Translations under genes and position numbers: made by a program
Shown here: positions 1 through 8,151 of the stretch, one piece after another
Numbering within the stretch: position 1 is the stretch's first letter
Layout: every line of letters starts with the position of its first letter
The notes under the pieces: generated by a model
The model's database searches: none
Told to the model about the DNA's origin: nothing
Seen by the model: the letters and a program-made list of their open reading frames with translations, nothing else
Assembly (NCBI GenBank): GCA_017462825.1
Contig: JAFTQI010000027.1
Span: forward strand, 1-25,200
Origin: Clostridia bacterium
GTDB taxonomy: Bacteria > Bacillota_A > Clostridia > Christensenellales > Borkfalkiaceae
Reading direction: 5' to 3'
DNA length: 25,200 nucleotides

Positions 1-104
1 CATTCGATGTATTCGCCCGTTGCAGCCTTTCTGCTGTCAACAACAACTACACGGTAGATAGGGTTCTTCTTGTCGCCCATTCTCAAAAGTCTCATTTTTA
101 CCAT
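1..104 (-). CDS. rpsP: 30S ribosomal protein S16, N-terminal part (runs off window)
   Basis: S16 is a primary assembly protein of the 30S subunit. Only the first ~34 codons are in the window; the translation opens [20 protein letters not shown] and continues [14 protein letters not shown], the conserved S16 N-terminus. The start at 104 is chosen because a GGAGG lies 7 nt upstream; the second ATG at codon 4 has no such site. It lies downstream of ffh on the same strand, the usual Firmicutes order ylxM-ffh-rpsP, with a 155-nt gap. The identification is secure although the C-terminus is missing. Confidence 0.95.
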   Translation of the reverse strand, partial: MVKMRLLRMGDKKNPIYRVVVVDSRKAATGEYIE

Positions 105-147
105 AATAATACCTCCAAAGTATCTTAAAATATTTTTTCTTTTATTT

Positions 148-167
148 CAACCGACTTTCGTCGTTTG
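148..167 (-). other. Small hairpin in ffh-rpsP intergenic region
   Basis: In the 155-nt gap between ffh and rpsP the minus strand can fold CAAACGAC-GAAA-GTCGGTTG, a stem with one mismatch closed by a GNRA-type loop. No T-run follows, so it does not look like a terminator. It could be a processing or stability element for rpsP mRNA. Nothing else recognisable is in this gap. Confidence 0.3.
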
Positions 168-259
168 ATTTTCTTTTGTTAATTTTCGCCCGCAATTCAC
201 CGCCAAAAACAGCGGAGACGCAAGCCCGACACAGTATTGCGCCGCATATACGTTGTTTT

Positions 260-1579
260 TTAGAAAGGCATTCTAAATTTGCCTTTATTCCCCTTCAACT
301 GCTTCATCAGCGTCTTCGTTTGTTCATACTGTTTCAAAAGCTGATTGATTTCCTGTACGCTCGTACCCGAGCCCGCCGCGATACGGCGTTTTCTCTTGCT
401 GTCGATAATCGAGGGGTTATTGCGTTCTTGCATCGTCATCGAAAGAATGATCGCTTTCGTGCGCTCGATACGCTTTTCGTCCACGTCTCCTTCGTTGACC
501 TTGAGTTTCCCCGCACCGGGGAGCATAGAAAGCATCGCCGACGCGCCGCCCATCTTTTTCATCATGGAGAACTGCTCCAAATAATCATTGAGCGTAAACG
601 TGTTCGCGAGCATTTTTTGCTGCATTTTCTTCGCGTCTTCTTCCGTAATCGCTTGCTGCGCTTTCTCGATTAGGGACAACACGTCCCCCATGCCGAGAAT
701 TCTCGAAGCCATACGATCGGGATAGAACGGCTCTAAATCGGTGAGTTTTTCGCCTACGCCGATAAACTTAATCGGCTTGCCCGTCACCGCTTTGATCGAA
801 AGACAAGCGCCGCCGCGCGTGTCGCCGTCGAGCTTCGTCAAAATCACGCCCGTCACGTCCAAACGCGCATTGAAGGTTTCCGCTACGTTCACCGCTTCCT
901 GACCGGTCATCGCGTCCACGACAAGCAACGTTTCCGTTACGTCGATTTCTTTCTTGATATTTTCAAGCTCTTGCATGAGCGAATCGTCGATTTGCAAACG
1001 CCCTGCCGTATCCAAAATCACCGTATCGTAATTCATAGAGCGCGCGTATTCAATCGCTTGTTTCGCCGTTTTTACAGGGCTTTGCGTGCCCTTTTCAAAG
1101 ACTTCCACCTGCGCATTTTTTCCAACAACTTGGAGCTGCGTAATCGCTGCGGGACGGTAAATGTCGCCCGCTACCAGCAAAGGTTTCTTACCCTGTTTTT
1201 TGAGCTGAATAGCAAGTTTGCCGCAAAGGGTCGTTTTCCCTGCGCCTTGCAAACCGCACATCATAATCACCGTCGGAAGACGAGGCGCGACCTCAATCTT
1301 CGCATTTTTCGAGCCCATAAGCTCAATCAATTCGTCGTTGACAATCTTGATTACCTGCTGCGCTGGGTTGAGCGAGGATAAAATTTGCTGCCCAACCGCC
1401 TTTTCCGAAACTTCCGCGATAAACTGCTTGGCAACCTTTAGATTTACGTCCGCTTCCAAGAGCGCCACGCGTACTTCGCGCATCGCCGTGCGGATTTCAA
1501 GCTCCGTCAGTTTCCCGCGCTTGGTCAGCTTGGAAAATATATGATTTAATCTTTCCGATAATCCACCGAATAATGCCAT
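260..1579 (-). CDS. ffh: Signal recognition particle protein Ffh (SRP54 GTPase)
   Basis: Ffh binds 4.5S/6S RNA and signal sequences and delivers ribosomes making membrane proteins to FtsY. The 439-aa product has the family's usual length. In order it has an N-terminal helical N domain (LSERLNHIFSKL), a G domain with P-loop GLQGAGKTT near residue 110, DTAGR near 190 and TKLDGDTRGG near 248, and a methionine-rich M domain (MQQKMLANTFTLNDYLEQ; SMMKKMGG) ending in basic helices. The start follows ylxM by 6 nt; an AAGGA in the end of ylxM serves as ribosome binding site, so translation is probably coupled. It is transcribed with ylxM from the promoter at 1885-1913. Confidence 0.98.
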   Translation of the reverse strand: MALFGGLSERLNHIFSKLTKRGKLTELEIRTAMREVRVALLEADVNLKVAKQFIAEVSEKAVGQQILSSLNPAQQVIKIVNDELIELMGSKNAKIEVAPRLPTVIMMCGLQGAGKTTLCGKLAIQLKKQGKKPLLVAGDIYRPAAITQLQVVGKNAQVEVFEKGTQSPVKTAKQAIEYARSMNYDTVILDTAGRLQIDDSLMQELENIKKEIDVTETLLVVDAMTGQEAVNVAETFNARLDVTGVILTKLDGDTRGGACLSIKAVTGKPIKFIGVGEKLTDLEPFYPDRMASRILGMGDVLSLIEKAQQAITEEDAKKMQQKMLANTFTLNDYLEQFSMMKKMGGASAMLSMLPGAGKLKVNEGDVDEKRIERTKAIILSMTMQERNNPSIIDSKRKRRIAAGSGTSVQEINQLLKQYEQTKTLMKQLKGNKGKFRMPF

Positions 1580-1585
1580 TTTTTC

Positions 1586-1852
1586 TTATTCCTTGTTCTT
1601 CAGCGCGTCAATTTGCGCCTGTAACTCTTGCAACGTACGTGCAAAACCGAGTTTTTCTTCATAGCTTTCCAGCTGTTTTCTGCTTTTGTTTAAACAATCG
1701 GATACGCTTTGCCTAGAAACACCCTTTTGCTCGGCAATTTCCGCCAAAGACAAATCGTAATTAAAATACAAATCGGTAATCTCTCTTTGCGTTGCCGTCA
1801 GTAAGGGCGAGTACAAGTCCAAAAGCCGAAGAAATTCTAAATCGTCTTTCAT
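1586..1852 (-). CDS. ylxM: UPF0122 helix-turn-helix protein YlxM
   Basis: YlxM is a small DNA/RNA-binding-type HTH protein encoded just upstream of ffh in Firmicutes and thought to act with the SRP system. The 88-aa product shows the family pattern: YSPLLTATQREITDLYFNYDL, then the HTH LSLAEIAEQKGVSRQSVSDCL, then a helical C-terminus. An AAGGAG lies 7 nt before the ATG. It is the first gene of the ylxM-ffh unit, with its own near-consensus promoter. The HTH resembles sigma region 4, but the length and position identify it as YlxM. Confidence 0.95.
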   Translation of the reverse strand: MKDDLEFLRLLDLYSPLLTATQREITDLYFNYDLSLAEIAEQKGVSRQSVSDCLNKSRKQLESYEEKLGFARTLQELQAQIDALKNKE

Positions 1853-1884
1853 TTTTGCACTCCTTTTCCGTATTACCGTAGTCC

Positions 1885-1913
1885 ATTATACACGATTAAA
1901 AAATAAGTGTCAA
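1885..1913 (-). promoter_or_regulatory. Consensus sigma-A promoter of ylxM-ffh
   Basis: On the minus strand TTGACA (1908-1913) is followed by a 17-bp spacer and TATAAT (1885-1890), a perfect match to both boxes. The predicted start lies about 25 nt upstream of the ylxM ATG. The -35 box lies inside the 3' arm of the rseP-operon terminator hairpin. Confidence 0.9.
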
Positions 1914-1931
1914 GCAAAAATACTTGACACT
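1896..1931 (-). terminator. Terminator of the pyrH-rseP operon
   Basis: Minus strand: AGTGTCAAG (1923-1931), 8-nt loop, CTTGACACT (1906-1914), then TATTTTTTA. The 9-bp stem is perfect and the T-run follows directly. It lies just after the rseP stop. Confidence 0.8.
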
Positions 1932-1961
1932 GGTAACTTTTTTCTAATTTTTTTCCTTTTT

Positions 1962-3275
1962 CTATATAATGAAATGGAGCACGTCGACGAAAATCGCAAA
2001 ACCGAATAAGAATATGATTCCCGCGAGATTGACAATCATTTCCACTTTGCGGTTAATCGGTTTTTTGCGAATCCATTCAATGATACAAAAAATAACTTTG
2101 CAACCGTCGAGCGCGGGAATGGGCAAAAGGTTAAACACCGCCAAATTCACCCCGATAAACGCCGCGATATTTAAAAAAGAAAGGAAACTGTACGAAGCCG
2201 CTTGCGCCGTCACTTCAATCGTGGTAACAGGCCCGCCCATCGCACGAATCCCAATTTTCCCTGTGATAAGCTCTCCAAGCGAACGTAAAATCGTTCCGCC
2301 CGTTTTGAAAGAGTACACGAACGATTGCCCAATCGTATCAAAGAATCCTTGCTTTACGGTCACGGTGGAAATCCCCCCGCCGCGCGTAGTTTTCATGACC
2401 GTTTCGCCCGTTTCCTCATCCGTCACTTCTTCACGGCAAGCGATACCAAGCGAATAAAAAAGAACGTTGGCGTCCGACATATTTTTCGGCTCGGCGTCTT
2501 CCCAAAGGGTAAGCTCTAAATCCTGCTCTTTCCCGTCACGAAGAATCGTCAACGTCACGACGTCGCCCTTTTCCTTGCCGTCAAGCGCGTCGAGATAGTC
2601 CGTCACCATATACATCTTTTCGCCGTTGATTTCTACAATAATGTCCCCCGTTTGTAATCCCGTCGCATACGTTTCTTGCGCCAAAGGCGTATCGTATTTA
2701 TCGGGCGCGCTCTTGACAACCTGTAAAACGGGCCTGCCGTAAACGCCGAACATTATAAAAATTAAAAAGAGCGCCAATAGATAATTCATCGTCGCGCCCG
2801 CGATCAAAACAATGATACGTTTCCACGGTTTTTGATCGTTGAACCGCGCCCCTTTAGGCTCGGGATACTCTTCTTGCGGCTTTTTTTCTTGCGAAAGAGC
2901 GTCCGTTTCTTTGGAATTTTCCGTTTTCAACGCGGACACGCCCCCATCGTTTTCTTCCTTTTGCGGAAATTCCCCAAACGGCTCTTCCTCGTCTTTTACG
3001 GATTCTTCCTCGTAATCGTCCTCACCGTCAAACGCGCAATACCCGCCGAGCGGAATGATACGAAGCGCAAAAAGCTCGCCCGTTTTTTTGCTGCGCTTTT
3101 TGAAAATCGCAGGTCCGAACCCGACGGAAAACTCGTTAATTTTAAACCCAAGCACTTTTCCCGCGATATAGTGCCCAAATTCGTGAATGGTCACCATCGC
3201 GAGCAAAATCCCGATTGCGAGCAAAATTCCGCCGAAAGATGAAATGAAATTTGAAGCCAATAATTGATAGGTCAA
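1962..3275 (-). CDS. rseP: Site-2 zinc metalloprotease RseP (RIP protease)
   Basis: RseP-type proteases cut membrane-spanning anti-sigma factors and leftover signal peptides inside the membrane. The 437-aa product has the zinc motif HEFGH (residues 31-35) in the first membrane segment, a central PDZ domain (TGLQTGDIIVEINGEKM), and a C-terminal membrane segment with the LLPIPALDG motif. I choose TTG at 3275: GGGAG lies 6 nt upstream and the protein then starts directly before the first helix. The upstream ATG at 3350 would overlap dxr and add a charged 25-aa tail. Unusual: an acidic, low-complexity insert (about residues 84-143) sits between the first membrane region and WKRIIVLIAG. It is the last gene of the operon and ends with TAG. 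Confidence 0.93.
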   Translation of the reverse strand: MTYQLLASNFISSFGGILLAIGILLAMVTIHEFGHYIAGKVLGFKINEFSVGFGPAIFKKRSKKTGELFALRIIPLGGYCAFDGEDDYEEESVKDEEEPFGEFPQKEENDGGVSALKTENSKETDALSQEKKPQEEYPEPKGARFNDQKPWKRIIVLIAGATMNYLLALFLIFIMFGVYGRPVLQVVKSAPDKYDTPLAQETYATGLQTGDIIVEINGEKMYMVTDYLDALDGKEKGDVVTLTILRDGKEQDLELTLWEDAEPKNMSDANVLFYSLGIACREEVTDEETGETVMKTTRGGGISTVTVKQGFFDTIGQSFVYSFKTGGTILRSLGELITGKIGIRAMGGPVTTIEVTAQAASYSFLSFLNIAAFIGVNLAVFNLLPIPALDGCKVIFCIIEWIRKKPINRKVEMIVNLAGIIFLFGFAIFVDVLHFII

Positions 3276-3321
3276 TGCAAACTCCCAGTTTTCCTTTTTA
3301 AGGAAATGACGACGCGCCGTC

Positions 3322-4467
3322 TTATACTTTTTCGATGAACGCCCGTGCAAGCGCTCTTGCGCGCACGTCCGTTTCTTTTAAAATCTCATACGATTCGGGT
3401 TTTACCCGTTCCGTTTTCTCGAGTGCGTATTGAATAGTTTCGGCAATTTGCGTAAAAGCTATCCGTCCGTTTAAAAACGCATGCACCGCAATTTCCCCCG
3501 CGCCGTTGAGCGCACAGGAATAGTTATCCCCCATTTCCGCGCTCGTCAAAGCCAAATCATAGCACGGGAAACGTTTTCTCTCCAAGGGTAAAAACTTGAT
3601 GACGCCGAGCTTTTCAAAATCAAGCGATTTCAAATGACAATCGTAGCGCTCGGGATAAGTAAGCGCGAGCTGAATGGGCAATTCCATCGTCGGATAACTC
3701 ATTTGCGCCATCACGCAACCGTCGTCAAACTCCACCATCGAGTGAATAATACTCTCGGGCTGTACGAGCGTATAAATTTTTGAAAGTTCGGTGTCGTAAA
3801 GCCACTTCGCTTCAATCACTTCAAAGCCTTTATTGAGCAAGGTAGCCGAATCGATCGTGATTTTCGCGCCCATATTCCACGTCGGATGCTTTAGCGCAGA
3901 CGCGGGCGTAACGGACTTTAGCTGCTCGGGCGTGTACGAATAGAACGGCCCTCCGCTCGCCGTAATCATCAGTCGTTTAAAGGGTGCATTCGTGCGAAAA
4001 TTGAGCGCTTGCCAAAGCGCGGAGTGTTCGCTGTCCACGGGCATTAAATCGATACCTGCTCCCTTGATTTTACTCATTACAAGCGCACCGCCGCATACGA
4101 GGGTTTCCTTGTTTGCAAGCGCAATCGGCTTTTTAAGCTCGATTGCTTTCAAGGAATATTGCAGCCCCGCAAATCCCGTTGCCGCTACGAACGCTACGTC
4201 CCCATAGGCAATCGCCTCCTCCGCCGCTTTTTCACCGTAACCGAATTTGACGCCGTCGGGAATTTGATGCGCAATCGACTTTCCAACCTCCTCGTTCACA
4301 AGGGCGCAATACGCAGGCTTAAACTCCCGCACCTGCGCTAAAAAGAGCTCGGCGGACGAGTTCGCCACGATGCTTTTGATTTGAAATTTATCAGCGTGCC
4401 GACGAACGACTGAGCATACTTGTTTGCCAATCGAACCGGTCGAACCGATCAAAGAAACCGTTTTCAT
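3322..4467 (-). CDS. dxr: 1-deoxy-D-xylulose 5-phosphate reductoisomerase
   Basis: Dxr converts DXP to 2-C-methyl-D-erythritol 4-phosphate with NADPH, the first committed step of the MEP isoprenoid pathway. The 381-aa product has the Rossmann motif GSTGSIG (8-14), NKETLVCGG, the substrate/metal motif PVDSEHSALWQ, and DSATLLNKGFEVIEAKWLY. The start MKTVSLIG is used because its ATG overlaps the cdsA stop (TAATG at 4467), which implies coupled translation; there is little Shine-Dalgarno. It sits between cdsA and rseP as in many Firmicutes, and supplies precursors for UppS two genes upstream. Confidence 0.97.
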   Translation of the reverse strand: MKTVSLIGSTGSIGKQVCSVVRRHADKFQIKSIVANSSAELFLAQVREFKPAYCALVNEEVGKSIAHQIPDGVKFGYGEKAAEEAIAYGDVAFVAATGFAGLQYSLKAIELKKPIALANKETLVCGGALVMSKIKGAGIDLMPVDSEHSALWQALNFRTNAPFKRLMITASGGPFYSYTPEQLKSVTPASALKHPTWNMGAKITIDSATLLNKGFEVIEAKWLYDTELSKIYTLVQPESIIHSMVEFDDGCVMAQMSYPTMELPIQLALTYPERYDCHLKSLDFEKLGVIKFLPLERKRFPCYDLALTSAEMGDNYSCALNGAGEIAVHAFLNGRIAFTQIAETIQYALEKTERVKPESYEILKETDVRARALARAFIEKV

Positions 4468-5369
4468 TAGAATATTCCCACTGCAATCTTTACGCAAACA
4501 AACGTCGCATAAACGATGATGGTTGCGAAGAATACGCTATCCAAACGGTCTAATACGCCGCCGTGACCGGGCATGATTTTGCCCATATCTTTAATGCCAA
4601 GCTTGCGCTTGATACTGCTTTCCACAAGGTCGCCAAACGCGGTTGCAATCGACGCGAGCAAGCCCAAACCCAAGTAAACGGGCAGCCAAACGTACATTTT
4701 ATCAAACGTACCGCAAGCGCCATTATACGCGAAATACAAAATCAACGCGCCGAGCACGCCGCCTACGAGCCCGCCGATACCGCCGATAACCGTCTTATTC
4801 GGGCTTAAATTCGGGGTCATTTTCTTAGGGAAATACTTTTTAAAACTGATACCGAAAACGTATGCAATCGAGTCCGCACAAGGCGCAACGACGAAAATGA
4901 ACAAAATCAATAGTCTCGAATCGAACGCGTAAGGCGCAAGCTCTAACCCCGCTTCCGCGTGGTTGACAAGGGAAAGTAAGCAAAGGAGCATTGTGGGGTA
5001 TACCGCCGACAAAAGCGCAATCCCCGTGCTTTCCAAGCTCGTCGTCATGTACCGAATCACGAGCAAGGAAAGAATCACTACAATCACCGCGAAAAGACAA
5101 ATGCCTAAAACGGTTAAGCCGATTCCCCATTTCCATTCCGACAGCGCCACCGCAGGGACTGCAATGGTCGCGTACGCATACACAACGCCGCGTTGTGCTT
5201 TCGTCGTTTTTTCCTTGACCGCACGGAGCATTTCAAACGCGCCGAGAATGGCAAACGCCCAAATCAAGCCGTCGAAATAAAATTCTCCATAGGGCAAAAA
5301 GATTTTCAAGCAATAGAACGCTATGAGTAGCGCGATATAGCATGTGCCTGAAATCAAACGTATTTTCAT
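4467..5369 (-). CDS. cdsA: Phosphatidate cytidylyltransferase (CDP-diacylglycerol synthase)
   Basis: CdsA makes CDP-diacylglycerol from phosphatidic acid and CTP in the membrane, the branch point of phospholipid synthesis. The 300-aa product is a multi-pass membrane protein with many hydrophobic segments. It carries the family signature near the C-terminus: SSIKRKLGIKDMGKIMPGHG followed by GVLDRLDS, with all key Asp/Lys/Arg residues present. The ribosome binding site is a modest GGCGGA. It is separated from uppS by 85 nt and overlaps dxr by one base. Confidence 0.97.
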   Translation of the reverse strand: MKIRLISGTCYIALLIAFYCLKIFLPYGEFYFDGLIWAFAILGAFEMLRAVKEKTTKAQRGVVYAYATIAVPAVALSEWKWGIGLTVLGICLFAVIVVILSLLVIRYMTTSLESTGIALLSAVYPTMLLCLLSLVNHAEAGLELAPYAFDSRLLILFIFVVAPCADSIAYVFGISFKKYFPKKMTPNLSPNKTVIGGIGGLVGGVLGALILYFAYNGACGTFDKMYVWLPVYLGLGLLASIATAFGDLVESSIKRKLGIKDMGKIMPGHGGVLDRLDSVFFATIIVYATFVCVKIAVGIF

Positions 5370-5454
5370 AAGTTTATCCGCCTTATTTTCTTCTTACAAA
5401 ACGCAAGGGCGGCGCACTACTCTCATTTCGTCGCATACCTGCCCCTTTGTTTCC

Positions 5455-6183
5455 TTATTTTTTGTTTTTTATTTGTTCGTCCGTCTTTCCAAATCTTCTA
5501 GTCCTCGACGAGAAATCGAGAATCGCTTTATCCAATTCTTTGTCCGAAAAATCGGGGAACATTTTTTCCGAGAAATACAACTCCGCATACGCCGCTTGGT
5601 ACAAAAGGAAATTCGAAAGCCGCACTTCCTTTCCCGTACGAATAATTAAATCGGGGTCAGGGACTTCCGAAGTATAAAGTAGCTTAGAAAAACTCTCCTC
5701 CGTCACCTTTTCGCCTTTCTCGACCGCCGTATTTACTGCATGCACGATTTCGTCGCGCGAGCCGTAACCCACGGCAACGCAAATGCCTTTGCCCTCATAG
5801 CAAGCGGTTTCTTCTTCCGATTCATGTAAGGATTTTTGAATATCTTCGGGCAAAAGGGAAATGTCCCCAATGGCGCGAAGTCGCACACCGCGCGCGCATA
5901 CCCTGCCAATGTATTGCTTGAAATGGTTACGGAAAAGATTAAAAAGCCCTTCAAGTTCTTCTTTCGGGCGTTTTAAATTCTCCGTAGAAAGCGCATATAC
6001 GGTAATGTAGTCCACGCCCAAATCAAAGGCATGCTCCATAAGCCCTATCATACGCTCCATACCGTTTTTATGGCCAAAAGAGCGCGGCATTAAACGTTTT
6101 TTCGCCCAACGTCCGTTTCCGTCCATAATAATCGCGATATGTCGGGGAATATTCACCCCCTGCATTATCTTATTCTTGCGCAT
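5455..6183 (-). CDS. uppS: Isoprenyl (undecaprenyl) diphosphate synthase
   Basis: UppS condenses FPP with isopentenyl diphosphates to make undecaprenyl diphosphate, the lipid carrier for peptidoglycan. The 242-aa product has the cis-prenyltransferase motif IAIIMDGNGRWAKKR with catalytic Asp21, GHKNG, YALSTENLKRP, and RTGKEVRLSNFLLYQAAYAE. In most members the last motif reads RTGGE or RTSGE, so the Lys is a deviation. The start is uncertain: ATG at 6183 lies 3 nt after the frr stop without a clear Shine-Dalgarno; ATG at 6165 is an alternative. The tight spacing points to coupling with frr. Confidence 0.96.
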   Translation of the reverse strand: MRKNKIMQGVNIPRHIAIIMDGNGRWAKKRLMPRSFGHKNGMERMIGLMEHAFDLGVDYITVYALSTENLKRPKEELEGLFNLFRNHFKQYIGRVCARGVRLRAIGDISLLPEDIQKSLHESEEETACYEGKGICVAVGYGSRDEIVHAVNTAVEKGEKVTEESFSKLLYTSEVPDPDLIIRTGKEVRLSNFLLYQAAYAELYFSEKMFPDFSDKELDKAILDFSSRTRRFGKTDEQIKNKK

Positions 6184-6186
6184 GGC

Positions 6187-6759
6187 TTAAATAGTCATCA
6201 ATTCTTTTTCTTTCGAAGAAATAATCGTTTCGAGCTTGCTCATGTACCCCGAAACCGTCTTTTCTACGTCCGCTTCACAGCCAGCCGCTTCGTCTTCGGA
6301 AAGTTCTTTCGCCGTCTTCATTTTCTTGATAACGTCCATCGCTTCGCGGCGGTGGTTACGAACGGCAACCTTCGCTTCTTCGCCCATCTTCTTCGCTTGT
6401 TTAACAAGCTCGCGACGGCGTTCTTCCGTCATATCGGGGAATACCAAACGGATTACGTTCCCGTCGTTAGAGGGGGTCAAACCGATATTCGATTGCAAAA
6501 TCGCTTTTTCGACCGCTTTGAGCAAGGATTTATCCCAAAGACTGATTTGCAAGCATTTCGCGTCCAAAGCGGATACGTTACCAAGCTCGATAAGCTTGCT
6601 CATACCGCCGTATGCTTCCACTTCCAATCTATCGAGAATGCGAGGGTTTGCTCTCCCCGTACGAATCGCGCCGTAATCTCTATCGAGCGCGTTGATCGTG
6701 TTTTCGCATTTTTCTTCAAGTTCAAACATCATCTCTTCAATCTTTTCATTTTCAATCAT
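6187..6759 (-). CDS. frr: Ribosome recycling factor
   Basis: RRF works with EF-G to split post-termination ribosomes. The 190-aa product is close to the family's ~185 aa. It shows DRDYGAIRTGRANPRILDRL, VEAYGG, LQISLWDKSLLKAVEKAI, SNIGLTPSNDGNVIRLVFP and TEERRRELVKQAKKMGEEAK, all typical. CAGGAG lies 8 nt before the start. It follows pyrH, the standard order. Confidence 0.98.
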   Translation of the reverse strand: MIENEKIEEMMFELEEKCENTINALDRDYGAIRTGRANPRILDRLEVEAYGGMSKLIELGNVSALDAKCLQISLWDKSLLKAVEKAILQSNIGLTPSNDGNVIRLVFPDMTEERRRELVKQAKKMGEEAKVAVRNHRREAMDVIKKMKTAKELSEDEAAGCEADVEKTVSGYMSKLETIISSKEKELMTI

Positions 6760-6808
6760 AATATATTCTCCTGAATTATTTTATTTTCTTGCCGCAACGG
6801 AAATACCG

Positions 6809-7513
6809 TTAGGTAATAATCGTACCCAAATCTTCGCCGCAAACCGCGCGCACAATCGAATTTTCTTCGTTCAAACCGAACGCCAACGTCGGTACGTTGT
6901 TTTCCATACACATCGTCGCCGCCGTGAAATCAATTACTTTCAAGCCGCGGTTAATAATATCGGCATAATGCAATTCTTCATACTTTTTCGCGAACGGATT
7001 CGTCTTGGGATCGGAATCGTAAATACCGTCCACGTTCTTCGCCATAAGCAATACGTCCGCGTCGATTTCACAAGCGCGGAGCGCCGCAGCGGTATCCGTC
7101 GAACAGTAGGGATTCCCCGTGCCGCAAGCGAAAATAACGATTCTGCCCTGTTCAAAATGGCGCAATGCCTTACGCAAAATAAACGGCTCTGCCAAGGAAA
7201 TCATATCCAAAGCAGTTTGCACGCGTACAGGTACGCCCCGTTGCTCGATTGCGTCCATCATAGCGAGCGAATTCATAACGGTGGCAAGCATTCCCATTTG
7301 GTCTGCCGTTGTTCTATCCATCTTCGTGCCTTGACGGCCGCGCCAAAAGTTTCCGCCGCCGATTACCAAACCGACTTCTACGCCCATATTATGGATTTGC
7401 ACAATTTGCTCAACCACAGGCGCAATAACTTCGTGATTCAAACCGAAGCGTTGGTCTCCTGCAAGCGCTTCGCCGGAAAGTTTCAAGAGCACTCTTTTGT
7501 ATTTAGGTTGCAT
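6809..7513 (-). CDS. pyrH: UMP kinase
   Basis: PyrH phosphorylates UMP to UDP with ATP. The 234-aa product belongs to the amino acid kinase fold family: KRVLLKLSGEALAG, VIGGGNFWRG, DRTTADQMGMLATVMNSLA, and the ATP-site region KNVDGIYDSDPKTNPFAKKY. AAGGAGG lies 10 nt before the start. It is the first gene of the pyrH-frr-uppS-cdsA-dxr-rseP unit. In most Firmicutes pyrH follows tsf directly; here about 1.4 kb of other sequence separates them and pyrH has its own promoter. Confidence 0.98.
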   Translation of the reverse strand: MQPKYKRVLLKLSGEALAGDQRFGLNHEVIAPVVEQIVQIHNMGVEVGLVIGGGNFWRGRQGTKMDRTTADQMGMLATVMNSLAMMDAIEQRGVPVRVQTALDMISLAEPFILRKALRHFEQGRIVIFACGTGNPYCSTDTAAALRACEIDADVLLMAKNVDGIYDSDPKTNPFAKKYEELHYADIINRGLKVIDFTAATMCMENNVPTLAFGLNEENSIVRAVCGEDLGTIIT

Positions 7514-7583
7514 TGTAACGATTCCTCCTTACAATCGCAGTTTTTTTACATAGTAAAAAAGCCCGCAATCATTCATTTTATCT

Positions 7584-7592
7584 ATTATAACA
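7584..7592 (-). promoter_or_regulatory. Extended -10 promoter upstream of pyrH
   Basis: Minus strand TGT-TATAAT, an extended -10 of the kind seen elsewhere in this window. No good -35 is visible at 16-18 bp. The leader of about 65 nt contains an A/T-rich palindrome (TTTTTTAC-TAT-GTAAAAAA, about 7542-7560) before the AAGGAGG. Confidence 0.65.
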
Positions 7593-7656
7593 TACTTTTC
7601 CAAAGAATGCTATACTATTTCAAAAAAAATCCTTGAAAATAAGGAAAATTTTTTCG

Positions 7657-7690
7657 ACAAAAAAAGCGGCTTTTGCCGCTTTATTTTTTA
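7657..7690 (-). terminator. Terminator after the SLOG gene
   Basis: Minus strand AAAGCGGC-AAAA-GCCGCTTTTTTT, a strong hairpin with T-run, beginning 3 nt after the stop of the SLOG gene. It isolates that gene from pyrH. Confidence 0.9.
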
Positions 7691-7692
7691 TA

Positions 7693-8130
7693 CTATATAA
7701 CGGAAACGACCATTTTCCCCTTTCGACGCGCAAACTCTACTGCTTTCGCCGCACCGCCCCACGAATACCGAACCCCCGAAAGCACAAAATCCGCCTTCAA
7801 AGTCGCGCACTCGTTGGAGCGAATGATCGCATACCTGGGTGGCACGTACGCCTCTAAAAAATACACGCTATCGTCAAAATATTCGGGCATATAAAACGCT
7901 TCCGCTTCCTTAGGCATATAAGACAAAAAGAGGGTGTTTTTGATATGCGGATAGCTTTCTTTAAGCTCTGCCACCGTCCGCGCACAAATACCGTCAAACG
8001 CACCCCGACCGCCCGAATAAAACTGCCCCACGTCATATTTTTCAATCAACTCGACGATACTGTCTTTAATTCGGTCTTTATACGGCTCGTAATCATATTT
8101 TGCATGCCCGAAAAATACACACGATTTCAT
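7693..8130 (-). CDS. SLOG-superfamily (DUF1273/YpsA-like) protein
   Basis: SLOG domains are Rossmann-like folds related to LOG/DprA and are proposed to bind nucleotide-derived ligands. The 145-aa product shows the DUF1273-type pattern: CVFFGH (4-9), the glycine loop SGGRGAFDG (39-47), VAELKESYPHI, RSNE (104-107) in place of the usual RN, and GGAAKAVEFARRKGK near the end. It is shorter than typical ~180-aa members and lacks the usual R after GH. GAGGG lies 6 nt before the ATG. It is a single-gene unit with a perfect consensus promoter that shares its -35 position with a divergent XRE gene, which may regulate it. Ligand and function are unknown. Confidence 0.7.
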   Translation of the reverse strand: MKSCVFFGHAKYDYEPYKDRIKDSIVELIEKYDVGQFYSGGRGAFDGICARTVAELKESYPHIKNTLFLSYMPKEAEAFYMPEYFDDSVYFLEAYVPPRYAIIRSNECATLKADFVLSGVRYSWGGAAKAVEFARRKGKMVVSVI

Positions 8131-8151
8131 AAATAGCCCTCTTTTTTAATT

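Noticed and set aside
1965..1970. Plus-strand TATAAT with TTGACA upstream at 1924-1929
   Set aside because: The spacing is about 35 bp, far too long, and the box is the rseP C-terminus; no plus-strand gene follows.
6692..7636. 314-aa plus-strand ORF opposite pyrH
   Set aside because: Shadow of pyrH; no promoter or ribosome binding site, and it runs into a non-coding leader.
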